64,000 nt of DNA from Nocardia sputorum (GTDB taxonomy: Bacteria; Actinomycetota; Actinomycetes; Mycobacteriales; Mycobacteriaceae): assembly GCF_027924405.1 (NCBI RefSeq), contig NZ_AP026978.1, positions 310,001 through 374,000 on the forward strand. Reading direction: 5' to 3'. The notes beneath the pieces are model-generated. The model was given only the letters and a program-made list of their open reading frames with translations. It did not search any database and was not told where the DNA came from. This document shows positions 19,330-27,771 of this stretch, piece after piece (the first letter of the stretch is position 1; each line of letters starts with the position of its first letter). A program made the translations under genes and the position numbers.

Positions 19330-20130
19330 CTACGAGAAACGCTTCCTGAGCGACTTCTGAGGAGGGGTTAGGGGGTTCAATATGTGCTGTCCGTCGCCGA
19401 GCCTGGCCGAGTTGCGTCGAATGGCCATCGTGTATCGCCCCCACCTGGTGTCGTCCGACCATCGCACGTCGAGCATCTGAGTCAGCGGAGGGAGCATGGC
19501 CCGTTCCAAAGTGGCCCCAGACAAGTCTGTGTAGCTCAAGCCCGTGCTCGTTAGATCACCGGTCAACACCGCATCGCGCAGATCGGCATGATTCAAGATT
19601 GCATGAGTCAAGTTCGCGCCAGTGAAATCCGTCTCCGTTAGGTTGGCGTCGCTCAGGTTTGCGTCCGTCAGGTCTGCACCACGCAGGTTTGCGCGATGCA
19701 TGTTGGCGCCGGCCAAGTACGCAGCAGTCAGGGTTGCTCGTTCCAAAGACGTACCGCTCAGGTTGGCGTGATACATGTTGGCGCCGGTCAAATCTGCCCT
19801 TTCCAGGTTGGCGTCAGTCAGATCTGCTTCTGCCAGGTTGGCGCCGGTCAGGTCAGCTCTGGCCAAATTTGCGCCGAGCAGGACTTGACCTGTCAGGTCC
19901 TGCTCACGAAGGTCCTCGCTTTCTTGGATCAGGGTTTGACCTGTGATGTCTTGCGCACGAACGCCCCTAGCTGTCGTAGGACGTGGGGTAAGGCTCACGC
20001 CGAGCAGTGAAGCCCAGTACCTGTGCCAGAAGCTGTACCCCGCCCGCCCTCGAGGTGCGGCTGCCGCGGGATGGCGCGTCATTCCTAACAGCGATGCCCA
20101 GTACCGTTCGATGAACCTTGCCTGTGTCAC
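19330..20130 (-). CDS. Pentapeptide-repeat protein with duplicated RYWASLLG N-terminal motif
   Basis: A 266-residue protein. Residues ~55-215 are A(D/N)LxX pentapeptide repeats (DLTGANLAEADL) predicted to form a right-handed quadrilateral beta-helix; some relatives mimic DNA. The N-terminus has the same short motif twice, RYWASLLGMTRHP and RYWASLLGVSLTP, probably an interaction or membrane-associated segment. It starts with a GTG that overlaps the stop of the upstream membrane gene (GTGA). Its function in the element is unknown. Confidence 0.75.
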   Translation of the reverse strand: MTQARFIERYWASLLGMTRHPAAAAPRGRAGYSFWHRYWASLLGVSLTPRPTTARGVRAQDITGQTLIQESEDLREQDLTGQVLLGANLARADLTGANLAEADLTDANLERADLTGANMYHANLSGTSLERATLTAAYLAGANMHRANLRGADLTDANLSDANLTETDFTGANLTHAILNHADLRDAVLTGDLTSTGLSYTDLSGATLERAMLPPLTQMLDVRWSDDTRWGRYTMAIRRNSARLGDGQHILNPLTPPQKSLRKRFS

Positions 20131-20492
20131 GAGGAGCTGCCCTCATCAGCGATCTCATCGATATTTCGTGCAGATCCGAACTGCCTCAACAGGGCAGGGG
20201 CCGAAGCGCCAACCGCGATTGCGGCCAGTGGGCTGGTCACTTGGCTGTGAAAGATCAAGCCTCCTATCGCTCCGAAGACCAACCGAGTGACTGCAACTGC
20301 GAGATCCGGCCAAAGGTCGATGTACTCACGCCAAGACTGGAGGGGCTCTTGTCTTTTTGCTGACTTACGCCGGTTCGCCCTGCGGACTGTCGCTCGGTCC
20401 GACCTCCATTGCAATAAGTTGCCCCCCAGGGCGACGAGTTCAACGATCGCGCCACCGGCCATACCGAAAACGAGGCCTAACTGCCAAATCAC
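20127..20492 (-). CDS. Small membrane protein, unknown function
   Basis: A 121-residue protein with a hydrophobic start (VIWQLGLVFGMAGGAIVELVAL), a basic middle (RRANRRKSAKRQ) and a second hydrophobic pair (LVFGAIGGLIFHS, SPLAAIAVGASAPALL). The GTG at 20492 has AAGGGGAG ten bases upstream. It is coupled to the pentapeptide gene, and the two may act together at the membrane. I do not recognise the family. Confidence 0.6.
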   Translation of the reverse strand: MIWQLGLVFGMAGGAIVELVALGGNLLQWRSDRATVRRANRRKSAKRQEPLQSWREYIDLWPDLAVAVTRLVFGAIGGLIFHSQVTSPLAAIAVGASAPALLRQFGSARNIDEIADEGSSS

Positions 20493-20710
20493 GGTGCGAG
20501 CTCCCCTTGAACCCGAGTTACGGAATCCAGTCCTGCCGCGATCTTGTCGACCGCCACCGTGAGTATGCACTAGGGACGGGTCGGAGATGGCCGCTATCAG
20601 GGGTGCCGAGCGCAGAGGCCAATGCCCACGTTGGACGCGCAAACCAACGCGTATGTTCTGCGCCTGCGTGGGTGGATGCGTGGAGTTGCAAAGAAGGAAG
20701 TGGCGACGAT

Positions 20711-20757
20711 GCCGAGCACAACGAGGCGGAGCGGTGATCGCGCCGTGGCGGCAGGAC
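20711..20757 (+). repeat. 47-bp partial duplicate of 23553-23599
   Basis: Differs at three positions from the segment at 23553-23599, which spans the stop of one small AICE gene and the GTGA start of the next. Here it is not part of a supportable gene and looks like a remnant of another element. Confidence 0.7.
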
Positions 20758-20983
20758 GCGCGCCTACGATTGCGGCACCGCGAAGCCGCGGATGTCCGAA
20801 CTGGGCTGCCGACGCGTGATCGGCCGTGTTGGCTGCACCGACCTGCTTACCGCACTGAACGACTATTGCCAGCTGGCTCACCTCGAAGCACCGACTGCGA
20901 GACAGCTGCCACTGCGGAAGACTAGTGGCCGCTCGCGGCCGATAGTCAACCATGCGGCCGTCGAGGTCGGCACAATCGACTGG

Positions 20984-21835
20984 GTGACAGGATTCGTATT
21001 GACACCAGAGCGTCGTGAAGAGCTGTCCGATCTTCTTGGGGACGAAACACGCTTTCGCACTTCGTATCCCAGGGTTGCGGAGTACCTCGATACTGCCGCT
21101 GCCATACCTGGAAGCGGTGATGCCGAGGCCGACAGGGCCTTCGACATTCGTTTGCTGCACTACATGACGGGCGGTGACAGTGAGAATCCGTACTGGGACA
21201 TCGTTGGTCCGTCCGTCAGTGTGGCCCCGGCCGAGCGTGGTGGTCGTCGCGAGGTCAACGGCGGTGTAGCGAAGGGCAGTGCGCGACTGGCCTACGCGCA
21301 GACGGTTCTCCAGGAGGCATACGCGTATGCGATCCCGTCGCCCGAGACGCTGGAGTGGATCACCGCCGTTTGCGCGGGTCGAGGGCTGTTGGAGATCGGC
21401 GCCGGGCGCGGATACTGGGCCGAACAGCTGCGACGCCGCGGTGTCGATGTTTTGGCATTCGACTCGGAACCGCCCGGCCAGATCGAGAATGTGTCGTTTC
21501 GTGGGGGAGCGGGGCAGTTGGATGTCTGGCACGAAGTCGGCGACCTCGCCGGCCTGGCCGCAGCGCGGGAAGCTGGCGAGGAGTCGCGTCGAGTTCTTTT
21601 CTTGTGCTGGCCGCCGGGCTGGGGAGATCCGATGTCAACCGACGCGTTGGAAGCGTTCGAAGAAGCCGGAGGCGACACGCTGATCTACGTTGGCGAACCT
21701 CGCGGCGGCAAGACAGGCACTGATGCGTTCTTCGACAAGCTTGATTCCGGGTGGGAGCGGGTTGGCGAGGATACGCAGTTCGTGTCCTGGTGGAACCTGC
21801 ACGACAAGGCGGAGAGCTGGACTCGTCGGAAATAG
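20984..21835 (+). CDS. SAM-dependent methyltransferase-like protein
   Basis: About 283 residues if the GTG at 20984 is used; an ATG at 20792 would add 64 residues with no recognised homology, and neither has a good ribosome site. The central motif LLEIGAGRGYWAEQL is the SAM-binding glycine loop, followed by an acidic residue at the second strand (VLAFDSEPPG) and a FLCWPPGWGDP motif-IV-like stretch. The N-terminal ~110 residues are of unknown type. The substrate is unknown. It lies ahead of the GntR regulator in the element. Confidence 0.65.
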   Translation: MTGFVLTPERREELSDLLGDETRFRTSYPRVAEYLDTAAAIPGSGDAEADRAFDIRLLHYMTGGDSENPYWDIVGPSVSVAPAERGGRREVNGGVAKGSARLAYAQTVLQEAYAYAIPSPETLEWITAVCAGRGLLEIGAGRGYWAEQLRRRGVDVLAFDSEPPGQIENVSFRGGAGQLDVWHEVGDLAGLAAAREAGEESRRVLFLCWPPGWGDPMSTDALEAFEEAGGDTLIYVGEPRGGKTGTDAFFDKLDSGWERVGEDTQFVSWWNLHDKAESWTRRK

Positions 21836-21885
21836 CACCGGAAGTCGCGCAAACGCGTCGCCCCACTCCCCACACACTGCCATGA

Positions 21886-21912
21886 TGTATGTATACGTAG
21901 TTGTGTATTGGT
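21886..21912 (+). promoter_or_regulatory. Putative GntR autoregulatory operator
   Basis: An AT-rich block containing GTATAC and GTTGTGTATTGG, standing out in GC-rich DNA 48-74 bases before the GntR start. GTTGTGTAT recurs at 22793-22801 before the xis-like gene. This is consistent with one regulator binding both. Confidence 0.5.
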
Positions 21913-21959
21913 AGGGGTGACTAACTCCTGCCCGAATGGACGAAGCGAGGGGATTGACA

Positions 21960-22664
21960 GTGGCTGAACCGGCATACGTGAAGATCGCGGGTGAATACGC
22001 ACGCAAGATCAGGGCTGGCGAACTCCCGCCGGGGACCCAGCTGCGGAGCTACCCCGAACTGGCGAAGCGCCACGGCGTGTCGCAGATCGTGATCCGCAAT
22101 GCGATCGAGTTGCTTCTCGGTCAGGGGCTGGTGCGGACCGAGCGGCGGAAGGGCACCTTCGTTGCCGACCGGCCGAATCTGACCAGGGTCTCGCCCGAGC
22201 GGCAGTTCGAGCAGCCCGAGACGACATTCGAGAACGAAGCAACGGAGCCGGTCGAGGTGGAGCGTGACATCGAGAGTGTGTCCGCTACGGAAGACCTCGC
22301 GGACAAGCTGGGCGTGAAAGTCGGCTCTGAGTTGACGCATGTAGTCGTGCGTGCATCGGAGGGCGGGCGACCGATATCTGTGTCGGATAGCTATCAGCCG
22401 GTCGATGGCGCCGACGTCTCGGCCGCGGCGTTCCTGGAGGAGACCATCACGGACTCTCTGCCGCCGGCGAGCCATGCCGAGTGGCTCAAGACTCCGTCCG
22501 GCGAGCTGGTCAAGGCTGTATTTCAGCGCTACATCGCCAGCGATGAGCAAGTCCTCATGATCTCGAACATCTCGTATCCACGTGACCGCTACGACGCGTT
22601 CCTGTTCCGGATGGCACTAGAGCCTGAATCGGTCGCCACGAGCAGGCGGGAGACCTCCACCTGA
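21960..22664 (+). CDS. GntR-family regulator with UTRA domain (KorSA-like)
   Basis: A 234-residue regulator. The winged helix covers residues 1-75 (YVKIAGEYARKIRAGELPPG, then GVSQIVIRNAIELL); a UTRA ligand-binding domain covers about 90-225. Regulators of this type repress transfer and excision genes in pSAM2-like elements. The GTG at 21960 was chosen because GAGGGGAT lies seven bases upstream; an ATG at 21936 lacks a site. It is flanked by TACACA/TGTGTA palindromes on both sides and followed by a perfect terminator. Confidence 0.85.
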   Translation: MAEPAYVKIAGEYARKIRAGELPPGTQLRSYPELAKRHGVSQIVIRNAIELLLGQGLVRTERRKGTFVADRPNLTRVSPERQFEQPETTFENEATEPVEVERDIESVSATEDLADKLGVKVGSELTHVVVRASEGGRPISVSDSYQPVDGADVSAAAFLEETITDSLPPASHAEWLKTPSGELVKAVFQRYIASDEQVLMISNISYPRDRYDAFLFRMALEPESVATSRRETST

Positions 22665-22700
22665 CCTGAAATCGGACCGACTTCGGTCGAAGCGTATAGG

Positions 22701-22731
22701 GGCCTGATCAATTCGTTGATCAGGCCTTTTT
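22701..22731 (+). terminator. Intrinsic terminator after the GntR gene
   Basis: A perfect 11-base stem, GGCCTGATCAA (22701-22711) with TTGATCAGGCC (22716-22726), a TTCG tetraloop and a TTTTT tail. Confidence 0.92.
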
Positions 22732-22745
22732 CGTGCCCTTTGGCG

Positions 22746-22808
22746 TCTACACATGTGTAGAGCTTGTGCGCATACGCAACTACACATACGCTGTTGTGTA
22801 TACATAGT
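22746..22808 (+). promoter_or_regulatory. Operator cluster ahead of the xis-transfer operon
   Basis: A perfect 16-base palindrome TCTACACATGTGTAGA (22746-22761) is followed by TACACA-N8-TGTGTA (22781-22800) and TATACATAG. The cluster lies 25-87 bases before the xis-like start, where a repressor would block the promoter. Binding by the upstream GntR protein is inferred. Confidence 0.6.
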
Positions 22809-22832
22809 GACAAGTCGCCAAAGGAGTGACAT

Positions 22833-23048
22833 ATGAGCAGACGAAGTGGCTCGGCCAGTGGACCGAAGACGCTGATCAGCCTTCGCGATGCGGCGCAACT
22901 GGCCGGGGGAGTCCACCCGCGGACCGTTCGTCGCTGGGTAGACGGCGGCCTTTTGCAGGGCTTCCAGGTCGGCCCGCGGCTCATCAAGGTCGATCGGGAT
23001 CAGGTCCTCGCGCTGGTCCGTCCCTTGAACGAGACCGGAGTCGCGTAA
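22833..23048 (+). CDS. xis: Excisionase-like helix-turn-helix protein (Xis)
   Basis: A 71-residue protein with a MerR/Xis-type winged helix (LISLRDAAQLAGGVHPRTVR, then RWVDGGLLQGFQVG and LIKVDRDQVLALV). Small proteins of this kind bend attachment-site DNA to direct integrase towards excision. AAAGGAG lies seven bases before the ATG. It is the first gene of the long right-going operon and its stop overlaps the next ATG (TAATG). Confidence 0.8.
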   Translation: MSRRSGSASGPKTLISLRDAAQLAGGVHPRTVRRWVDGGLLQGFQVGPRLIKVDRDQVLALVRPLNETGVA

Positions 23049-23197
23049 TGCGGGCGCGCACTTTTGGTTTGGTCGCCGCCGCGGTCGCGGTCGGCTACCT
23101 CGTGTTGACGGCGCCGGAAGTCGTCGGGATCACCGTGATGGTGCTGGGCGGAGTCGCGCTGTGGCGATCCTCGCGGCAGTGGGGGCTTCGGCGATGA
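23048..23197 (+). CDS. Very small membrane protein in the transfer operon
   Basis: 49 residues with two hydrophobic segments (FGLVAAAVAVGYLVLT and VVGITVMVLGGVALW) and an Arg-rich tail. It shares a base with the upstream stop and overlaps the next gene by four bases. It is reminiscent of spread (Spd) proteins; the function is not known. Confidence 0.6.
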   Translation: MRARTFGLVAAAVAVGYLVLTAPEVVGITVMVLGGVALWRSSRQWGLRR

Positions 23198-23580
23198 GCA
23201 TCTACCTGCGCGATGGGGATCGGGAGCGTCAGGCACCCCCCGAGGGCGTGTTGCGGGATTACCTGGGCTATTACGTGGTCGCCGCCAGCGAGTCGGGTGC
23301 TCCGGTGGATACCGGAGTCGTCGCGGATATCGCGGTGCACGGGTCGTTCCGGGTGCAGTACGCGGCGCATGTCGACCGGGTATGTGTTCGGGTGTTTCCG
23401 GCGTCGTCGTCGGCGTATGCCGGGATGACGATGCAGTTGACGCTTGCGCAGGCAATCGGGCTGCGCGCGCTGCTCGACGCCGGCATCGCGGATGCGCTGG
23501 CCGCGCGTGATGACCGCGAGGCTGACATGGGCGAGGCGGTCGACGGCAACGGTGCCGAGCGGAACGAGGCGGAGCGGTGA
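23194..23580 (+). CDS. Unknown 128-residue AICE protein
   Basis: Starts with an ATGA overlap (MSIYLRDGDRERQAPPEGVL). It has beta-rich central sequence (DIAVHGSFRVQYAAHVDRVC) and a helical C-terminus ending NGAERNEAER. I do not recognise a family. Its stop overlaps the next GTG, and its last codons are part of a 47-base segment duplicated at 20711. Confidence 0.6.
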   Translation: MSIYLRDGDRERQAPPEGVLRDYLGYYVVAASESGAPVDTGVVADIAVHGSFRVQYAAHVDRVCVRVFPASSSAYAGMTMQLTLAQAIGLRALLDAGIADALAARDDREADMGEAVDGNGAERNEAER

Positions 23581-23599
23581 CCGCGCCGTGGCGGCAGGA
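23553..23599 (+). repeat. 47-bp segment duplicated at 20711-20757
   Basis: Spans the end of the 128-residue gene and the start of the next one. Only three differences separate it from the left copy. Confidence 0.7.
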
Positions 23600-23906
23600 C
23601 CCGCCTGTTCAGGGGTACACGGTCACTCATTTCGACCGCCGTGGCGGTCACAACCCGCTGCACTCGATGGCTGGTCCGGAGTTCACCGGTGCGAGTGCGG
23701 TGTTCGCCCCGCTGGGGTTGTTGCCGCCGATGGTGCGGCTCGCCGCGTTCGGTGTGCTGCTGATCATCGGCATGGGTGGCTGCACGGCGGCGTGGATCGA
23801 TCAGCAGGACTACGTGCCGTCGCCGAACATCTGCCGCCCGCTCAATGCCGGGGTTCCTCCGGAACCCGCGGGTTCGTGCGTGCCGCGTGAGGAGGTGGCG
23901 CGGTGA
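23577..23906 (+). CDS. Small membrane protein of the transfer operon
   Basis: 109 residues, GTG start overlapping the previous stop. One transmembrane segment (MVRLAAFGVLLIIGMGGC) is followed by a Pro/Cys-containing outer part (NICRPL, GSCVP). Possibly a Spd-type spread protein; no family recognised. Confidence 0.6.
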   Translation: MTAPWRQDPPVQGYTVTHFDRRGGHNPLHSMAGPEFTGASAVFAPLGLLPPMVRLAAFGVLLIIGMGGCTAAWIDQQDYVPSPNICRPLNAGVPPEPAGSCVPREEVAR

Positions 23907-24313
23907 GCGAAGGTATTCCGACCTACCGGTGGCGGATGGCGCCGGGGCATTTGCGGACGAAGCGGCAGCTTGAGGCCGCGGGGCTGCGTCCGAACGGCCA
24001 GGACATTCAGGGCCGGATCCCGTTCCGCCGCTACGGCCGTGAGCAGGTGGCGCATCTGTTCGACGTGAATCAGGCCGCGCCGAAGCGGCCCGCGACGCCC
24101 GCGCAGCTGGCAGCTCTGGCGAAGGCGACGCGTGAGCACCAGCTGCGTGCGGCGGAGCGTCACGGTGTCGACCGCGCCGCGTTCGACCAGGCGGGCGGAG
24201 ATCCGGGTCCGGGCTGGAACACATCCACCAGCGCTCTCGCGGACTACCGGCCGGGTTCGTCCCTGGCCGACGTGTTCAGGCGAGAGACCGAACGGCAGGG
24301 GTACGACCGATGA
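23903..24313 (+). CDS. RRQRL-like AICE protein with C-terminal SALADY tag
   Basis: 136 residues. Residues 6-75 (PTYRWRMAPGHLRTKRQL, AAGLRPNGQDIQG, KRPATPAQLAALAKATR) resemble the AICE family known as RRQRL motif-containing zinc-binding proteins. The usual C-terminal cysteine cluster is absent. In its place is the tail SALADYRPGSSLADVF followed by GYDR, shared with three other proteins of this element. It starts with a GTG overlapping the previous stop; its stop overlaps the next ATG. Confidence 0.65.
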   Translation: MSEGIPTYRWRMAPGHLRTKRQLEAAGLRPNGQDIQGRIPFRRYGREQVAHLFDVNQAAPKRPATPAQLAALAKATREHQLRAAERHGVDRAAFDQAGGDPGPGWNTSTSALADYRPGSSLADVFRRETERQGYDR

Positions 24314-25083
24314 GTTTTCGACTCTCGCCGCGTGATCTGGCTGGCCTGACGGTCTTGGCCGAGATGTACGGGGCGCCGCTGGATGTGGTCGCCGAGATGT
24401 TGGGCGTGAGCATCAACCGCGCCTATCGGATCACGGCGAAGTGGGAAGCCGCCCAGATGATCAGCGCCAAGCGCATGCGCCCTGTTCCGGGTCCGTCGTG
24501 GATCTTCCCGACGAAGTCCTCAGCGGAGGCCCTGCTGGGTCGGTCGGTGCGTTATTGGGTGCCAACGCCGAAGATGGCCGCTCACACCAAGGCCGTGTTG
24601 CAGCTGCGGCTGGCTTTGGTCGGTTTGGATCTGGACCGCTGGATCTCGGAGCGCTCGATGCGCGCGGATGTCGGTCTGGTGAAGGCCGGTCAGCCGCGCC
24701 CGCACATCCACGACGGCCGCTACATCACTGCCGCTGGTGAGTTGTGGGCGGTCGAGGTCGAGCTGACTGCCAAAAGCTCTGCGGCGGCGCGTTCCTCGCT
24801 GCTCCAGGCGCTGAAGGTCGCCGAGAAGGCTCAGTGCACTGGCTTGACCTATTACTGCCGCGGTGAAGCGGTGAAGAACGTGATCCGGGCTGCTGCGGCC
24901 GGTCTGGATCTGTCGGATGGCCCGAAGTTGCGTTTGGTCGATCTGGACGAGCTGCTGGCCAAGAAGAAGGCCGAATCCTCCTCGCTCGCTTCGCGTCCCG
25001 GGCTTCGGGTGATCGCGGGCGGAGCCGCCGCTGATCACGAAATCTCCCAGGTCGCAGACCCGAACGAAGGAAAGGCGGTCTGA
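24310..25083 (+). CDS. Replication-relaxation family protein
   Basis: 257 residues. An N-terminal helix-turn-helix (PLDVVAEMLGVSINRAYRIT) is followed by a nuclease-like fold with the PF13814-type core (GELWAVEVELTAKSS and GLTYYCRGEAVKNVI). Members are found in actinobacterial plasmids and AICEs and are thought to act in replication or relaxation of the element; activity is not established from sequence. It is the only replication candidate I see here. The ATG overlaps the previous stop; traB starts two bases after its stop. Confidence 0.75.
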   Translation: MSFRLSPRDLAGLTVLAEMYGAPLDVVAEMLGVSINRAYRITAKWEAAQMISAKRMRPVPGPSWIFPTKSSAEALLGRSVRYWVPTPKMAAHTKAVLQLRLALVGLDLDRWISERSMRADVGLVKAGQPRPHIHDGRYITAAGELWAVEVELTAKSSAAARSSLLQALKVAEKAQCTGLTYYCRGEAVKNVIRAAAAGLDLSDGPKLRLVDLDELLAKKKAESSSLASRPGLRVIAGGAAADHEISQVADPNEGKAV

Positions 25084-25085
25084 TC

Positions 25086-27221
25086 ATGACCGATTGCACT
25101 CCGATCATCACCCCGACCGATTGCGCGCCCTACGCGCCGACCCCGGTCGCTACCCCGACGCCGACGCCCACACCCGGTACGCCGATTCTGATCGAGCGGA
25201 AGATGCCGCCGATCGGCCTGGACCACGACCCGTTGGGGTGGCTTCCCGATTTCAGCACGTGGTCGCTGGAGGGCTTGGGCGATGGCGCGCTGCTGATCGC
25301 GGCGTGCGTGATCGCGATCCTGGTCATGACGATCATGATCCTGATCCCGGCGACCGCGCTGGCGTGGAAGCCGACCCGGTTGCGGAACTGGCTGATCGGT
25401 TCGGTGTTGGCGATGCCGGGCGCGACCGCGCTGTGGGCGTGGGATGTGTTCGAGCCCGGCCGCATGGCGACCGAGGCCAGCCACCAGTTCCTCCAGGGCC
25501 AGTACACCGCCGGACTGCTCGGGATGGCGGTAGTGCTGGTGCCGCTGGCGTGGCTGACCGCGACCATCGCCCACACCAACCGCCGCGTGCAGCTGGCCAC
25601 CGTCGGGTTGAAGTCCCCGGCGCGCACGGAGCGGGCGTTGTGGGCGCAGGCGCAGCGCGAGCAGCGCGCCGCCGCGCGGCTGTCTCGCCGGCGTCTTCCT
25701 TTCACCACGGGCGGGTTGTCGCCGGAGATGGTGATCGGGCGCCTGGCGCTGGAGACCGACCAGGCCCCGGCGGCGTCGGTGCTGCGGCAGCTGCTGGGGC
25801 GTACCGAGACCCGGCTGATCGTGCCGTGGATCAACGCCGCGGAGCACCAGACCACCGTCGCGGGCTCCGGTTCGGGCAAGACGACGCTGATGGTGCGGTT
25901 GTTGGTGTCGTGGTTCATCACCACCTGGATGCGGCACCGGCAGTGGTGGCGGCTGGATCGTCCCGGTCGGCCGCTGGTGATCGTGGTCGACTGCAACGGC
26001 GGCCCGGAGTCCCGCAAGGTCGCCGCCCGGATGCGCACATGGTTCACGGCGTTGGGTGTGCCCGCGCCGCGGATCGGGATCTTCCCCGACGATGTGTCGC
26101 TGGGCATGTGGCCGCGCAAGGACTTCGACGCGCTGGAGGTCAAGGCGCAGAAGGCCATCGTGGACGATCTGCGTTCGATCCTCTCGGCGATGGTCTCCGG
26201 CGGCAGCACGCCGGCCACCGACACCGAGAAGTACTTCCATGAGATCCGCGAGACCCTGATCCACCTGATCGTGGACGCCCCGGCCCGGGTCGAGGTCATC
26301 GACGGTGTGCCGACGCCGATCGGGCACAACCCGCCGCGCAGCTGGCTGGAGTTCCTGTCGCGGTTCGACGTGGAGCGGCTGTCGAAGCTGTGGGGCGGGC
26401 AGCCCGGCGCCGAGGTCTGGACCGGCGTCATGGGCATCGACATGGAAATCAAGTCGACCATCGACGGCAAGCAGCCGGTCATGAACTCCGCCCGCGCGGA
26501 GTTCGCCAACCTCTACCGCGCGCTGGGGGATGCGTTCGACGGCGACAAGGAACTCACCGACTTCGACGTCCTCTACATCGTGCTGGAGGGTGTGAAGACC
26601 CCGGATCGGGCCCGCGCCCAATTCGGCGCCATCGGCACCATGCTCGAACAGCTCGCCGACAAGGAACACGGCCGCACCTCGCTGATGGCGGTCGACGAGT
26701 TCTCCGCAGTCTCCGACGGCAAGACCCGCGCGGTGAAGTGGGTCGAAAGGTTGCGCAAGGCCGGCATCGGGTCGTGGTGGATCGCGCAGTCCTGGCAAGG
26801 CCTGGGCCACGACGACGACAACCGCACCGGCCTGGTCGCCGCCGCCTCCGGTGGCTCGCTGCTGATGCGCTCCTCGGACCCGGAAACCCTGGCCAAGAAG
26901 TACGGCACCCGCGCGAAGTTCGAACTGTCGCGCAAGTTGATCGGCGGCAACCGCGACGGCGACGAGGGCAACGTCAAGCCCGGCGATCAGTTCCTGATCC
27001 CGCCGAACCGGCTGCGCGCCATGGCCAAAGGCGACGTGGTGCAGGTGGCCGGTGGCCGCGCCCGCTGGGGGCGGGTCTCCCCGCTGGACGACGCCGAGCT
27101 CAAGCGGCTGCGCCCGCTGTCCGGCATCGCCGATTTCACCGACCCGAAGCCCGAACACGACACCGACGACGCCACCGGTCTGGCGCCGGTGATCGACCTG
27201 ACCAAGCGCCGCCCGGCCTGA
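25086..27221 (+). CDS. traB: FtsK/SpoIIIE-type DNA translocase, TraB/TraSA-like
   Basis: 711 residues. A Pro/Thr-rich start (TPTPTPTPGTP) precedes three hydrophobic segments around residues 68-160, which anchor it in the membrane. The motor domain has Walker A AGSGSGKTT (~257-265) and Walker B LVIVVDCNGG (~296), then a long RecA-like core. In actinomycete elements a single such hexameric protein moves double-stranded DNA between mycelial cells by recognising a short-repeat clt site. It is the key transfer gene here. Confidence 0.88.
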   Translation: MTDCTPIITPTDCAPYAPTPVATPTPTPTPGTPILIERKMPPIGLDHDPLGWLPDFSTWSLEGLGDGALLIAACVIAILVMTIMILIPATALAWKPTRLRNWLIGSVLAMPGATALWAWDVFEPGRMATEASHQFLQGQYTAGLLGMAVVLVPLAWLTATIAHTNRRVQLATVGLKSPARTERALWAQAQREQRAAARLSRRRLPFTTGGLSPEMVIGRLALETDQAPAASVLRQLLGRTETRLIVPWINAAEHQTTVAGSGSGKTTLMVRLLVSWFITTWMRHRQWWRLDRPGRPLVIVVDCNGGPESRKVAARMRTWFTALGVPAPRIGIFPDDVSLGMWPRKDFDALEVKAQKAIVDDLRSILSAMVSGGSTPATDTEKYFHEIRETLIHLIVDAPARVEVIDGVPTPIGHNPPRSWLEFLSRFDVERLSKLWGGQPGAEVWTGVMGIDMEIKSTIDGKQPVMNSARAEFANLYRALGDAFDGDKELTDFDVLYIVLEGVKTPDRARAQFGAIGTMLEQLADKEHGRTSLMAVDEFSAVSDGKTRAVKWVERLRKAGIGSWWIAQSWQGLGHDDDNRTGLVAAASGGSLLMRSSDPETLAKKYGTRAKFELSRKLIGGNRDGDEGNVKPGDQFLIPPNRLRAMAKGDVVQVAGGRARWGRVSPLDDAELKRLRPLSGIADFTDPKPEHDTDDATGLAPVIDLTKRRPA

Positions 27222-27250
27222 ACCACCACTACGACAAGGAGTCACGAGCA

Positions 27251-27769
27251 ATGGCTTTCCCGAAACCGATCGAACCCGAGGACCACGGCGAGGAGCTGGG
27301 CGGACGCAGCGCCGCCGAGCAAGCCCGCGAGCAGCAGGTCCTCGAAGCACTCACCGCCGACATGGAAGGCAGCGAGGCGCAGAAGCTCGCCGCGCAGCTG
27401 CTGACGCCGGTGGTGCCCGACGGCGGCAGCGTCGGGCGCACCGTGACCCCGCATGTCTCCCGGCTCACCAAGGCCCGCGACAGCGTGCGGATCTGGGGTC
27501 CGGCGGTGGCGACCACGACCGGCGCGGTGGTCGCGGTGTCGGTGTTGCCGCTGCCCGGCCCGCTGGCGCTGTACGTGCTCGCGCTGGCCGCGTTCGCGTG
27601 GTGGCACTGCGCCGGACGCCCCGGCGCCATCGAAACCGTCCGCATGCTCGCCTACGCCCTGGCCGACACCGGGGCCAGGATCCGCCGTCACGTCGAGCAG
27701 CTGGCCCGCCGCCGCGCCGCGATGGAGACCCGCCGCACGACAAACAACCCCATCAAGAAGGAGAAGTGA
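27251..27769 (+). CDS. Membrane protein of the transfer operon
   Basis: 172 residues. Acidic helical N-terminus, then two adjacent hydrophobic segments (IWGPAVATTTGAVVAVSVL and PLALYVLALAAFAWWHC) and a basic C-terminus (IRRHVEQLARRRAAMETRR). Its position directly after traB suggests a partner in transfer or spread. No family recognised. Confidence 0.65.
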   Translation: MAFPKPIEPEDHGEELGGRSAAEQAREQQVLEALTADMEGSEAQKLAAQLLTPVVPDGGSVGRTVTPHVSRLTKARDSVRIWGPAVATTTGAVVAVSVLPLPGPLALYVLALAAFAWWHCAGRPGAIETVRMLAYALADTGARIRRHVEQLARRRAAMETRRTTNNPIKKEK

Positions 27770-27771
27770 CC

